A stretch of 13,726 bases of DNA from Planctomycetaceae bacterium (GCA_020426425.1 JAGQQB010000046.1:1-13726); one strand, 5' to 3'. Shown: positions 1 to 7,061, counted from the stretch's first letter. The notes: generated by a model not told the origin, from the letters alone. Made by a program: numbers and translations.

Positions 1-1169
1 TCGATGGCGAGTGTGGGGACCGCCAGTCGCACACCGGCCTTGCGAGTCTCAGGTTCGAGTTCGAGTGTACCAGCGTAGCGGGAGACATCGGTGCTGGTGC
101 CGCCCATGTCGAAGCCGATCGCCGGGAGTGCGTCGGCATGTTGAGCAACTTGCGCGTAACCGATGACGCCGCCAGCCGGGCCGGACAGAATGCTGTCTTT
201 CCCACTAAAGTTCGCGGCGTCGATCAGACCGCCAGAAGAGGTCATCAGCTTGAAACGGCTGCCGGGCGTAAGTCGTTGATGAATACCGTCGACATAGCGC
301 TGAAGCACCGGAGACAAATAGGCGTCGACGACGGTGGTCTCGGCTCGCGGCACCAGTTTGATCACCGGCGCGACATCGCTTGAGCAGCAAACATGCGCGA
401 AGCCGACATCGCGAGCCATCTGTGCGACAAGTTGTTCGTGGATCGGGTTGCGGTAGGCGTGCAGCAGGCAGATGGCGATCGCCTCGATGCCATCGCGTCG
501 CAGTGTCTGCAGATCGCAGCGTACGTGATCGACATCGAGTGGCTCTAGAACTTCTCCGTTTGCTGAGAGCCGCTCGTGAATTTCGACCGCGCGCTCGGCC
601 AGCGCGGTGGGTTTGCGAATGGTTAACGCGAACAGGTCGGGACGTTCTTGCGAGCCGATCTGCAAGATGTCACCAAACCCAGCCGTGGTCAGGAGCGCAG
701 TACGCGCTCCTTTGCGCTCAAGCAATGCATTGGTGCCGCGCGTCGTTCCGAGACGCAGTTCGAGCGGCGGCAGCGACTCATCGAGCCGCAGGCCAAGCAG
801 GCGGCGGATACAGATCAGTGGTGCTTCTTCGTCGCAGAACAGTTCGAAGGATTGCTGAGTGTCGACTTCGCCGAGGGATGAGGACAACAGCAGTTCGCCG
901 TTAACTGTGGAATCGAGTACGGTGGTTTCGGTCGCGATTGTGCTGGCATCGTTGAGCAGCGCGAGTTGCCAACCAGTCCAGAATCCATCTCGAGTGCAAG
1001 TCAGCCCTGGATCATGGAGCCGCAGTCCATCGGGTGCTGCTTGGTGCGCGAGGACGCGACCTTTGAGACGACCAGAGCTGAGGGTCTTCCAGGTGTGGAG
1101 TTGTCCATTTGGATCGCACGCGACGCAGTCCGTGAACGTACCACCGACATCAATCCAGAATCGCCACAT
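1..1169 (-). CDS. Hydantoinase/oxoprolinase family protein (HyuA/OPLAH type), N-terminal part, cut by window edge
   Basis: Reading leftward from the ATG at 1169-1167 gives 389 residues with no stop before the window edge. The N-terminus has the family phosphate-1 motif IDVGGTFTD (about residues 6-14). Further on are GTTRGTNALLERKG (about 140), SSGGL (about 308), SGPAGG (about 329) and a second nucleotide-binding motif GFDMGGTSTDVS (about 350). The order matches the Hydant_A_N domain followed by the hydantoinase A domain. Members cleave 5-oxoproline, hydantoins or related cyclic amides using ATP, usually in the cytoplasm and often with a HyuB partner. That partner would lie beyond the left edge, either separate or fused, and cannot be seen. 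An in-frame TAA at 1184-1182 leaves this ATG as the first plausible start. No clear Shine-Dalgarno precedes it. The family is certain; the substrate is not. Confidence 0.95.
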   Translation of the reverse strand, partial: MWRFWIDVGGTFTDCVACDPNGQLHTWKTLSSGRLKGRVLAHQAAPDGLRLHDPGLTCTRDGFWTGWQLALLNDASTIATETTVLDSTVNGELLLSSSLGEVDTQQSFELFCDEEAPLICIRRLLGLRLDESLPPLELRLGTTRGTNALLERKGARTALLTTAGFGDILQIGSQERPDLFALTIRKPTALAERAVEIHERLSANGEVLEPLDVDHVRCDLQTLRRDGIEAIAICLLHAYRNPIHEQLVAQMARDVGFAHVCCSSDVAPVIKLVPRAETTVVDAYLSPVLQRYVDGIHQRLTPGSRFKLMTSSGGLIDAANFSGKDSILSGPAGGVIGYAQVAQHADALPAIGFDMGGTSTDVSRYAGTLELEPETRKAGVRLAVPTLAI

Positions 1170-1217
1170 GATTGCTTTGCGTTAAGAGCGTCCCAGGGGG
1201 GCGTTATGGAATGGTCG

Positions 1218-1258
1218 CTGGTCGTGTTGCGACCAGAGGTTGGATCGCGGAACGATCC
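1218..1258. repeat. Two tandem short stem-loops between genes
   Basis: Two perfect inverted repeats sit side by side in the 100-base gap between the membrane protein gene and the hydantoinase gene. The first pairs 1218-1224 with 1230-1236 (7 bp, 5-base loop). The second pairs 1242-1247 with 1253-1258 (6 bp, 5-base loop). Neither is followed by a T-run on either strand, so they are not typical intrinsic terminators. They could mark an mRNA processing or end point. Confidence 0.4.
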
Positions 1259-1269
1259 ACGACAATCAC

Positions 1270-2664
1270 TCAAATGTTGCCACTGCGACCGGGATTGGAT
1301 AACACTATGAGCGCCTGCGCGGCAAGGAACACCAGCAGGGGGCCAAAGACGGCGAGCCAGCCAAGTTGGACAAGCCGTTCGAACCAAGCGCCGGTGCGTT
1401 GTCGTACGAGCAGGCGGTTGTCGATACCAGACAGATTGTGTGACTGCAACGCCGCCAAGACTTGTGGTCGTGCCGTTGTGCCAGCAGATTCGGGCAGATC
1501 GATCAGGACCGGGGCGGTGGTGGAGGACCAGTTGGTTGCGATCAGCTCGATGTGTCGCTGACCGTTCTCCGTGAGCGCGCCGGTCTCGGTAAATTCTGGC
1601 GATGACAGGATGAAGTCCGCCGCCTGGGCGGTGCGCTGTTCGCGATCACGTGGATCCATTGTGCCGGCGACTGCCAGTAACAGGATCGCACCAAACATCG
1701 CCCACAGCAGCACTCCGCAACCGATGGCGGACATCTGCGTCTTGAACTGATTGCGTTCGGAGATCTCTTCAAAGTGGACCGGTACCTTGCGTTGTTTGAG
1801 CAGGGAGCGCTGCACGCCTGCAAGCAAATGCCCGCAAAGGAGAACATCATTCCAGGAGTCGTCGCTACTTGTGGTTAACGCTTCGTCGAAGCGCTGCAGC
1901 GTCGCGGTGAGATCACTTTGCAGTCCGGTGGGGACGTCGGCGTTGGTCCAAGCTTGGGAGGTTTCTCCATCCCACAAGGTCAGTCTCCAGCGCTCGGTGC
2001 CGGTGGTTGGCTTGATACGCCACGTCGTCTCTGCCGCATCGGTTCCTGACAGAGTGACCATCCCTTCAGCGAGTTGTTGCTGTTGTTGTCCCGTCCAGAT
2101 CGCCTGGACGTGCTCCCACCGAGGCTGATGGGAATGCCCCGCCAGTCGCGTCAGCCAATGGACATCCTGAAAGAACCAGTCGAAGGCTTTCTGCTCGGTG
2201 ATCAATGGAGATGCACAGGGAACTTCGCGTTCGAATTCGACTCGGGACGGGATTGTCGCACCCAATAGGTGTTCCGCGAACTGTTCGAGTCCAGACGAGA
2301 AACCTGGGACCAACTTCGTCCGCCGTTCTTCCCACAACGGCATGAGGTCGAACAGTGTCGAAGAGGGGCCGGAACTGGTCGTAACAACCAACACCGGAAG
2401 TCCGGTGGAACCGAGTTGTCTCGCAGCGACGAACAGACTTGGGTCGGCGCCACTGAGCAGAACGGAGTCACATTCAGGTGGCGCGGAGATCAGTTCAGGT
2501 TGTATGAACGGAAGGGTTTCGAAACCAGGAAACTGATCGCGAACCCGCCCCGCCAGCGATTCCTGCAGCGTCACGATCCGGACCACTCGGTCGCCACGGT
2601 CCACGACCGCCTGCATCCAGGGGAGGACCGTGGCATCACCAGCGAGGACGAGGAAGTGACGCAT
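1270..2664 (-). CDS. Membrane-anchored protein with Gfo/Idh/MocA-like Rossmann N-terminus
   Basis: The protein is 464 residues from the ATG at 2664. A TTG three codons upstream is possible, but neither start has a clear Shine-Dalgarno. The N-terminus (HFLVLAGDA, then alternating strands and helices to about residue 100) resembles the dinucleotide-binding fold of Gfo/Idh/MocA oxidoreductases, though its glycine pattern is not the classical GxGxxG. A soluble middle region includes a five-Gln run near residue 195. Two strong hydrophobic segments follow, at about 311-333 and 431-454, separated by about 100 residues. I see no catalytic Lys/His signature of an active dehydrogenase, so it may be a degenerate sensor or scaffold. 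It lies downstream of the secreted YbjN-like gene on the same strand, 143 bases away, with a hairpin between them. The gene is clearly real; the fold assignment is tentative and the function unknown. Confidence 0.85.
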   Translation of the reverse strand: MRHFLVLAGDATVLPWMQAVVDRGDRVVRIVTLQESLAGRVRDQFPGFETLPFIQPELISAPPECDSVLLSGADPSLFVAARQLGSTGLPVLVVTTSSGPSSTLFDLMPLWEERRTKLVPGFSSGLEQFAEHLLGATIPSRVEFEREVPCASPLITEQKAFDWFFQDVHWLTRLAGHSHQPRWEHVQAIWTGQQQQQLAEGMVTLSGTDAAETTWRIKPTTGTERWRLTLWDGETSQAWTNADVPTGLQSDLTATLQRFDEALTTSSDDSWNDVLLCGHLLAGVQRSLLKQRKVPVHFEEISERNQFKTQMSAIGCGVLLWAMFGAILLLAVAGTMDPRDREQRTAQAADFILSSPEFTETGALTENGQRHIELIATNWSSTTAPVLIDLPESAGTTARPQVLAALQSHNLSGIDNRLLVRQRTGAWFERLVQLGWLAVFGPLLVFLAAQALIVLSNPGRSGNI

Positions 2665-2719
2665 TTCGGACAATGATCAAGGAGTTGTGCGAAATGGTCG
2701 CAGGTGAGAACTGGGAATC

Positions 2720-2746
2720 AAAACCAGCGACCAACGGTCGCTGGTT
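2720..2746 (-). terminator. Probable intrinsic terminator after the YbjN-like gene
   Basis: A perfect 11-bp inverted repeat pairs 2722-2732 with 2736-2746 around a 3-base loop. Read on the minus strand it ends in four T residues (2723-2720) and lies about 60 bases past the stop of the 2808-3317 gene. The T-tract is short, so termination may be partial and some transcripts could continue into the 1270-2664 gene. On the plus strand the tail is weaker. Confidence 0.55.
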
Positions 2747-2807
2747 ATTTGGCGATCTGCGTGTTGCGTCGCTGAGCGATCTACGACAGCTGGCCCCAGG
2801 CCGTGCG

Positions 2808-3317
2808 TTAGAACTCGTCCTTATCCCCACTGATTTTCTGTTCCATTTCGTCGGCTGCTTCGACAGCGAAAATGATCGCGCTATGCAGCGTGTCCGCCTT
2901 CACGGTCGCGCCAACGTGGGTCACGAAAATCCCCATGTTGCCATCTTTCTGCCAGCCGCCGAGTTTCTTTTGCCGGTTGTCTTCCAGGAGCCGGAGAGCG
3001 ATCACACCAGGGAAGTCGCCGGACTCCGCTTTGTAGCCGGGGGAGATGATCTCACGAATTTCGAGTTCGCGGTACGTCTCGGTCGCGGACCGAATCCAAA
3101 CGAGTTGCGAGCGTCCCGAGTCGCCGACTTCGAAGACCATTTTGAAATCGCCATCGTCATCGATCTCATACTTCAGTCCGAGATCGTCGAGCAGCACCCT
3201 GACCCGTTGATCGGGCTCGGGCTTCTTGGTTTCCGGGCTGTCACCGATTTGGGCAAACAGCAGGCCGGGGGTCAGGCAGACCAAGGCGGCGACAAGCATC
3301 TTCGTGAGGGATCGCAT
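2808..3317 (-). CDS. Small secreted YbjN-like protein
   Basis: The protein has 169 residues. A signal peptide fits residues 1-22 (basic start, hydrophobic core, ending LLFAQ), so it should be exported and lack a lipobox. The mature part begins with a Pro/Lys linker. It then shows a helix-plus-strand pattern: VRVLLDDLGLKYEIDDDGDF, a strand FKMVFEV, another RSQLVWIRS, a segment naming an ELEIREI strand, and a C-terminal helix around 143-160. This arrangement is typical of the YbjN / type III secretion chaperone-like fold, which usually binds other proteins. No catalytic residues are evident. The start has a good Shine-Dalgarno (AAGGA, 8-base spacing), and a promoter-like pair lies about 60-90 bases upstream. 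Gene reality is high; the YbjN-like label is from pattern recognition only. Confidence 0.85.
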   Translation of the reverse strand: MRSLTKMLVAALVCLTPGLLFAQIGDSPETKKPEPDQRVRVLLDDLGLKYEIDDDGDFKMVFEVGDSGRSQLVWIRSATETYRELEIREIISPGYKAESGDFPGVIALRLLEDNRQKKLGGWQKDGNMGIFVTHVGATVKADTLHSAIIFAVEAADEMEQKISGDKDEF

Positions 3318-3379
3318 GGCATCGTTCCTTAATTGTCATGTTCGGCGCAATCGGTACGACCGGTTGCTGAGTCGAGTGC

Positions 3380-3408
3380 ATGATAGCACGACGCCATTGG
3401 AATGCGAA
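3380..3408 (-). promoter_or_regulatory. Putative promoter for the YbjN-like gene
   Basis: On the minus strand a TTCGCA box (3408-3403) is followed, after 17 bases, by TATCAT (3385-3380). These match the sigma70 consensus at 4 of 6 and 5 of 6 positions. Transcription would begin about 55 bases before the ATG at 3317. By-eye call. Confidence 0.4.
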
Positions 3409-3580
3409 AACCCTTTCTTTGGCCGGAACTGAGGCTGGTGCGGCTGATGTTTGATGACCGTCCGCACCCTCCCGCGCCGCATCGTGCATCCCTCTGCCTC
3501 CCCAATCGCCATCCCCCCGGTCTCACGCAGACGCTACCGAATTTGGCAGCATCGGGTACGAGCCCCATCTGTCAGACCCA

Positions 3581-3658
3581 CCCCAACTGGGGTTGCGGCA
3601 CAGGCCGCAAGACTTGTGCGGGCTTCCCTGCCTGCCCGATGGGAAGCCCCATGCACAA
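3581..3658. repeat. Cluster of three adjacent inverted repeats (structured RNA or extragenic palindrome)
   Basis: Three inverted repeats abut one another. A CCCCA/TGGGG palindrome spans 3581-3592. A perfect 7-bp stem pairs 3593-3599 with 3604-3610 around a 4-base loop. A long stem pairs 3614-3628 with 3641-3658; it is 15 bp in two blocks (6 and 9 bp) with a 3-base bulge and a 12-base loop. A smaller stem (3684-3688 with 3693-3697) follows. No T-run follows any of them, so they are not simple terminators. They could be a structured 5' leader of the protease mRNA, a small RNA, or a REP-type palindrome. Confidence 0.55.
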
Positions 3659-3771
3659 TCGTTGCATTCGGTCCCACCTTGTTCGATCTTTGGATCGGAT
3701 TCGGAATCATTGAAGAAAGGGAGTTGTGACTTTTTGCCGCTCTGCGCATCGTGAACTAGGGTCGATGGTCG

Positions 3772-3793
3772 GATGCTGCAAAAACGCAGCATC
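3772..3793. repeat. Perfect 8-bp stem-loop upstream of the S41 protease
   Basis: GATGCTGC at 3772-3779 pairs perfectly with 3786-3793 around an A-rich 6-base loop. It lies about 105 bases before the protease ATG. No T-run follows on the plus strand. It could be an mRNA-stabilising hairpin in the protease leader or an operator; nothing in the sequence decides between these. Confidence 0.45.
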
Positions 3794-3898
3794 TGTGTTC
3801 CGATTTGCAACGACTGATGACGAAATCCCCCGCCCCAGCTTCGTCGGTTGCTGTGAGTCAGCATTGAGAACAAGGCCGCCCCCGAGAAAGGGACCTTC

Positions 3899-5545
3899 AT
3901 GTTTGTTGCTCGTATGAATCACTGGGGAGTTGTTTCCAGACGACAGCTCGTGCTGCGTATTGCATCGTTGTCCCTCGTCAGCCTGATGCTGCTGGGCAAT
4001 GCGGCAGTCATTGCGCAAGAGGCGACCGTGGCCGCGAAGGCGGCAGTTCAACTCGGTGTGGAGCTCGAATCGCGTCAGCACTGGCGGGAAGCGGTCCATC
4101 ACTACAAAGACTTCGTCAAACAGTATCCTGACGATGTGGAGTTGCAACGCGGCTTGCGCCGGGCGCAGGCACAGTATCAGGTCGAGCGGCGCTACAGCGA
4201 TGCGACGTTTGTCCAGCAACTCAAACCACTGTCGCGCGAAGCCGCGTTACAGTTGTTCGATGATGTGCTGTTTAACACACAGACGTACTACGTCGAACCG
4301 ATCAGCCCTTCGTCCCTGGTCGCCCACGGCACCGAAAGTTTGTGGTACGCCTTGGAGAACCAGAAGTTCATCGACGAGAACCTGTTCGGTGCGTCGAAAC
4401 AGAAACTGCAGGGGCTGCAGCGGAAGATCTATGAGCGGTATTGGAATCGCAACATCACTTACTCTGGGCAGCAACGCCAAATCATCGCCGAAGTGTGCGA
4501 TCTGTGCTACGCCGAGGTGGGGCTCGAACCGGGTCCGGTGGTGATGGAATACGTCTTCGGCATGCGGAACTGCCTCGACGATTACTGCAGCGTGCTCACG
4601 CCGGGTAAGCGGCAGGATCTGTATGGCAACATCAAAGGTGAGTTTGTCGGCATCGGCATTGTGATGGAGGCTGAGTCGGGTCTGGGAATGAAACTGCTCC
4701 AGGTGCTCCCTGAGAGTCCTGCTTCGGAACAGGGACTGCAGCGCGGCGATTACATCGTGCGTGTTGATGACCACGACGTTCGCGCCATGAATACCGACGA
4801 AGCGGCGAATCTGCTCTCTGGGATCAGTGGCAGCCTTGTGACTTTGGAACTCTCCCGCGAAGGTCGGGCTCAGTACAAAGCCACCTGCATGCGACGGGCG
4901 GTTCAGGTGAAGAGCATCCCGGTCGCCAAGATCATCGATTCGACCAACGGCATCGCCTATCTGCAGATGACTGGCTTCCAGCAGGACACCGTGGCCGAAA
5001 TGGACGCTGCTCTGCGTCAGTTGCAGCAACAGGGCATGAAGTCACTCATCTGGGACTTACGTGGCAACCCTGGTGGGTTGTTGACTGCGGCGGTCGAGGT
5101 GCTCGATCGATTCATCGCCGATGGGATCATCGTCGAGACACGTGGTCGGGTGGCCGATCAAAACGTGGTGTACAACGCGCATCGGCCCGGGACGCTGGAT
5201 GTCCCCCTCGTGTTATTAATTGACGACATGAGCGCCAGTGCAAGTGAAATCGTGGCTGGGGCCGTGCGGGATCACAAACGTGGCACGATTGTTGGTCGCA
5301 CGTCGTACGGCAAGTGGTCGGTGCAGAGCATCTATGACTTGCGTCTCGGAACGGCGGTGCGGATGACGACGGCCAAGTTCTACTCGCCGAAGGGAACGAC
5401 TTGGGGTAAGATCGGCCTCCAACCGGACATTGTTGTCCAGGACGGTCCCAAGCAGCCGCCGATCGGTGACGTCGATCCCGAACACGACGCCGACGTGCGT
5501 GAGGCCCTGCGTCAGTTACGTGCCAAGGAATACACTCAGCGATGA
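3899..5545 (+). CDS. Secreted S41-family C-terminal processing peptidase with PDZ domain
   Basis: This 548-residue serine peptidase probably acts outside the cytoplasmic membrane. A signal peptide or anchor covers about residues 14-40 (hydrophobic, ending AVIAQE). A short TPR-like helical stretch (about 45-100) is followed by a helical region, a PDZ domain (about 247-320, with VGIGIVME and the GLQRGDYIVRVD strand) and the S41 core (about 340-515). The catalytic dyad is visible: Ser447 in SASASE and Lys472 in SYGKW, with Asp458 between. Their spacing of 11 and 14 residues equals that of E. coli Prc Ser430/Asp441/Lys455. The usual GKG after the lysine region is GKW here. The ATG has AAAGGGA 5 bases upstream; Met6 is an alternative start. 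The stop overlaps the next gene's ATG by 4 bases, implying coupled translation. The substrate is unknown. Confidence 0.95.
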   Translation: MFVARMNHWGVVSRRQLVLRIASLSLVSLMLLGNAAVIAQEATVAAKAAVQLGVELESRQHWREAVHHYKDFVKQYPDDVELQRGLRRAQAQYQVERRYSDATFVQQLKPLSREAALQLFDDVLFNTQTYYVEPISPSSLVAHGTESLWYALENQKFIDENLFGASKQKLQGLQRKIYERYWNRNITYSGQQRQIIAEVCDLCYAEVGLEPGPVVMEYVFGMRNCLDDYCSVLTPGKRQDLYGNIKGEFVGIGIVMEAESGLGMKLLQVLPESPASEQGLQRGDYIVRVDDHDVRAMNTDEAANLLSGISGSLVTLELSREGRAQYKATCMRRAVQVKSIPVAKIIDSTNGIAYLQMTGFQQDTVAEMDAALRQLQQQGMKSLIWDLRGNPGGLLTAAVEVLDRFIADGIIVETRGRVADQNVVYNAHRPGTLDVPLVLLIDDMSASASEIVAGAVRDHKRGTIVGRTSYGKWSVQSIYDLRLGTAVRMTTAKFYSPKGTTWGKIGLQPDIVVQDGPKQPPIGDVDPEHDADVREALRQLRAKEYTQR

Positions 5546-6447
5546 GTTCCCGGAAGACCAACCCCGCCTATCAACCGCAGTGGCTGAAAGGGCGCGGGTT
5601 GAGTCCGACTGCGGTCTGGAGCATCGGTACCGATGGACCGCTGGTCGCGTGCGATCTCTCCCGCGAGACCGGCGAAGTCTGGCTGGCGGATGGATCGCAC
5701 ACGCTCACGTCAGTTGATCGTTCCGGTCAAATCCGGGCAATGACGCAAATTGGTGCTCCGATTCAGACGCTCGTCTGGAGTGATGATGGCAGCGCTGGCG
5801 CAGCGATTCTGGCGGAAGACGTCGTGATTCGCCTCGACCGCGAACTGAAATCCCAGTTCACGATCAATTTACCGGACACGTGTCTGGCGGTCGCGATTTC
5901 ACCGTTCGGGAATCACATCGCCGTTTCGCTCGCGAACGGTATCACCCTGATCTACAACGAGCGCAAGCGGCGGCTGGCGCAGTTTCAAACTGTACGTCCG
6001 CTCGCCTTCTCGCGATTTTGCGCGACGGAACCATTGCTATTCGCTGCCGCCGAGCATGGACTGCTCTGCTGCCACGACTTGCAGGGGGGCGAAGTGTGGC
6101 AGGAACGGTTGTGGAACAATGTTGGCGGCCTGGAGATTACCGGCGATGCCGATTTGGTCTACCTCGCTGCATTTGCTCACGGCATCGAAGCCTTCGATGG
6201 CGATGGCGGACCAGTCGGATCGTATGTGGTTGAAGGAACCGTCAATCGACTCGCCGTGAGCTTTGAACCGCAACGCCTGTTCGCGGGGACCATCGAACGA
6301 ACACTCTACTGGCTTGATGCAGATGGAGAGATGTTATGGGCAACCAGTCTGCCCGACGATGTCGTCGATCTGCACTGTGATCCTCTCGGCGAATGGGGGA
6401 TCATTGGACTGCGTGACGAAGGGCTGTTCCGGCTTGATTGGCAGTGA
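5542..6447 (+). CDS. Cytoplasmic beta-propeller (WD40/PQQ-like) protein, coupled to the protease gene
   Basis: The protein has 301 residues, no signal peptide and no membrane segment. It is built of repeated four-strand units of about 40 residues. Typical blade fragments are VWSDDGSAGAAIL (about 78-90), LAVAISPFGNHIAVS (about 115-129), LFAGTIERTLYWLDADG (about 246-262) and CDPLGEWGIIGLRDEGLFRLDW at the end. This fits a six- or seven-bladed propeller serving as a protein-binding platform. No catalytic motif was seen. Its ATG lies inside the protease stop (ATGA), and AAGGA sits 12 bases upstream, a long spacing consistent with translational coupling. The coupling suggests a shared process with the protease, although one protein is predicted outside and the other inside the membrane. 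It meets the WXG100-like gene tail to tail with a 27-base gap and no visible terminator. Confidence 0.88.
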   Translation: MSSRKTNPAYQPQWLKGRGLSPTAVWSIGTDGPLVACDLSRETGEVWLADGSHTLTSVDRSGQIRAMTQIGAPIQTLVWSDDGSAGAAILAEDVVIRLDRELKSQFTINLPDTCLAVAISPFGNHIAVSLANGITLIYNERKRRLAQFQTVRPLAFSRFCATEPLLFAAAEHGLLCCHDLQGGEVWQERLWNNVGGLEITGDADLVYLAAFAHGIEAFDGDGGPVGSYVVEGTVNRLAVSFEPQRLFAGTIERTLYWLDADGEMLWATSLPDDVVDLHCDPLGEWGIIGLRDEGLFRLDWQ

Positions 6448-6474
6448 GCCACGAAATCCAAAGCACGAAACTGC

Positions 6475-6747
6475 CTACCGCTGTTGCAGATACTCTTCGA
6501 GCCGTTCCGCCTTACGTTGCAGATAGGGGATATGACGGTTGTTGGCTTCGACGAAGTGCGCCAGCAGGCGCATGTGTTCTTTGAATTCTTCGGTGAACTT
6601 GGCGTTCTCCTGGTCCCGCCAGGTGGCACTCAGGGTGTCCAGTTGGCTCGTCAACATGGCCGCCTGTTCACACAAGGTGGTGTTGAATTGCTTGAGCTTG
6701 AGGGCGAAAGCACGCAGTTCCTCGGGATTGGCGATTGCCTGGGCCAT
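6475..6747 (-). CDS. WXG100-like (ESAT-6 superfamily-like) small helical protein
   Basis: This 90-residue protein is almost entirely helical. Helix one covers about residues 8-38 and helix two about 47-88. They are joined by a turn containing Trp43 in the sequence TWRDQE, where WXG100 proteins have Trp-x-Gly. Length, helix-turn-helix form and a central Trp all match WXG100/ESAT-6-like proteins, which are dimeric substrates or partners of type VII-like secretion; the glycine is replaced by aspartate. A TTG seven codons earlier is a possible start, but the ATG at 6747 has AGGAG six bases before it. A near-consensus promoter lies 72-100 bases upstream, so the gene is probably its own transcript. 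No secretion ATPase is in the window. A plain coiled-coil protein is the alternative. Confidence 0.85.
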   Translation of the reverse strand: MAQAIANPEELRAFALKLKQFNTTLCEQAAMLTSQLDTLSATWRDQENAKFTEEFKEHMRLLAHFVEANNRHIPYLQRKAERLEEYLQQR

Positions 6748-6753
6748 GGGATG

Positions 6754-6758
6754 CTCCT
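6754..6758 (-). promoter_or_regulatory. Ribosome binding site deciding the start of the WXG100-like gene
   Basis: AGGAG on the minus strand, six bases before the ATG at 6747. It favours this ATG over the in-frame TTG at 6765, which would place the AGGAG inside the gene. Confidence 0.8.
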
Positions 6759-6818
6759 GGTCCAAAATCGTTACGGCGATGCGGGTCTGGCTGGACCGTC
6801 CGTCAGAACCTCTGATTG

Positions 6819-6847
6819 ATTAAACGGTTCCGACATGCAAACGTCAA
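6819..6847 (-). promoter_or_regulatory. Strong sigma70-type promoter for the WXG100-like gene
   Basis: On the minus strand TTGACG (6847-6842) and TTTAAT (6824-6819) are separated by exactly 17 bases. Each matches 5 of 6 consensus positions. Transcription would begin near 6812, giving a leader of about 65 bases. Confidence 0.7.
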
Positions 6848-6939
6848 CCGCTTGGCATTGACGCCCCCGATCATGGCCATGGCCTCTGTTTCGATTCGAT
6901 ACAGCAACTTGACGGCAAGCGAAAAAAAATCGTTACAAG

Positions 6940-7061
6940 ATGATCTGGACGCTGGTCATGTCGACTGGTCCGCGTAGACTTCACTCGTTGTCAGTTTCTA
7001 GCCCGCACTGACAACCTCTTGCAGCCGTCGGTCTGGCCCGTCCGACGGCTGCCCTTTTTTT
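6940..7061 (+). ncRNA. Candidate small RNA ending at an intrinsic terminator
   Basis: A plus-strand transcript of about 120 bases is inferred from its end: a strong rightward terminator (7021-7061) with no plus-strand gene just before it. A second perfect stem pairs 6987-6994 with 7008-7015 (8 bp, 13-base loop), directly before the terminator hairpin. A weak promoter-like pair, TTGACG at 6909-6914 and TACAAG at 6934-6939 (19-base spacer), would start it near 6945. I do not recognise it as a known RNA family; it does not look like SRP RNA or tmRNA. Alternatively the terminator ends long read-through from the propeller gene. Confidence 0.35.
7021..7061 (+). terminator. Strong intrinsic terminator, rightward
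   Basis: An 11-bp perfect stem pairs 7021-7031 with 7042-7052 around a 10-base loop, followed by two C and seven T residues (7055-7061). On the minus strand no T-run follows the hairpin, so the direction is clearly rightward. Both flanking genes run leftward. Confidence 0.88.

Larger units (their letters stand above)
3318..3898. other. Divergent intergenic region rich in stem-loops
   Basis: This 581-base region separates the divergent YbjN-like and S41 protease genes. I see no convincing coding frame on either strand; open frames here are short and resemble nothing. It contains a promoter-like pair for the leftward gene and a cluster of inverted repeats at 3581-3697 and 3772-3793, listed separately. 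No clear sigma70-type promoter for the rightward gene was found. The rightward ribosome site is AAAGGGA at 3887-3893. Confidence 0.7.

Noticed and set aside
2673..3332. Plus-strand frame of 219 codons opposite the YbjN-like gene
   Set aside because: The minus strand has a signal peptide, ribosome site and promoter-like pair; the plus frame starts without such support and is a shadow.
3726..3917. GTG-started frame of 63 codons with a GGGAG-like site, overlapping the protease start
   Set aside because: It looks like a possible leader peptide, but the product has no recognisable pattern and crosses the stem-loop region; not enough to call a gene.
4247..5029. Minus-strand frame of 260 codons inside the S41 protease
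   Set aside because: The plus strand encodes the PDZ and catalytic core, so this is a mirror frame.
6748..6765. Upstream TTG start for the WXG100-like protein
   Set aside because: AGGAG lies six bases before the internal ATG, and six extra residues would bury this site inside the gene.
6875..6884. 10-base palindrome GGCCATGGCC as an operator
   Set aside because: GC-rich palindromes of this size are common in such DNA, and it is not placed clearly at either promoter.
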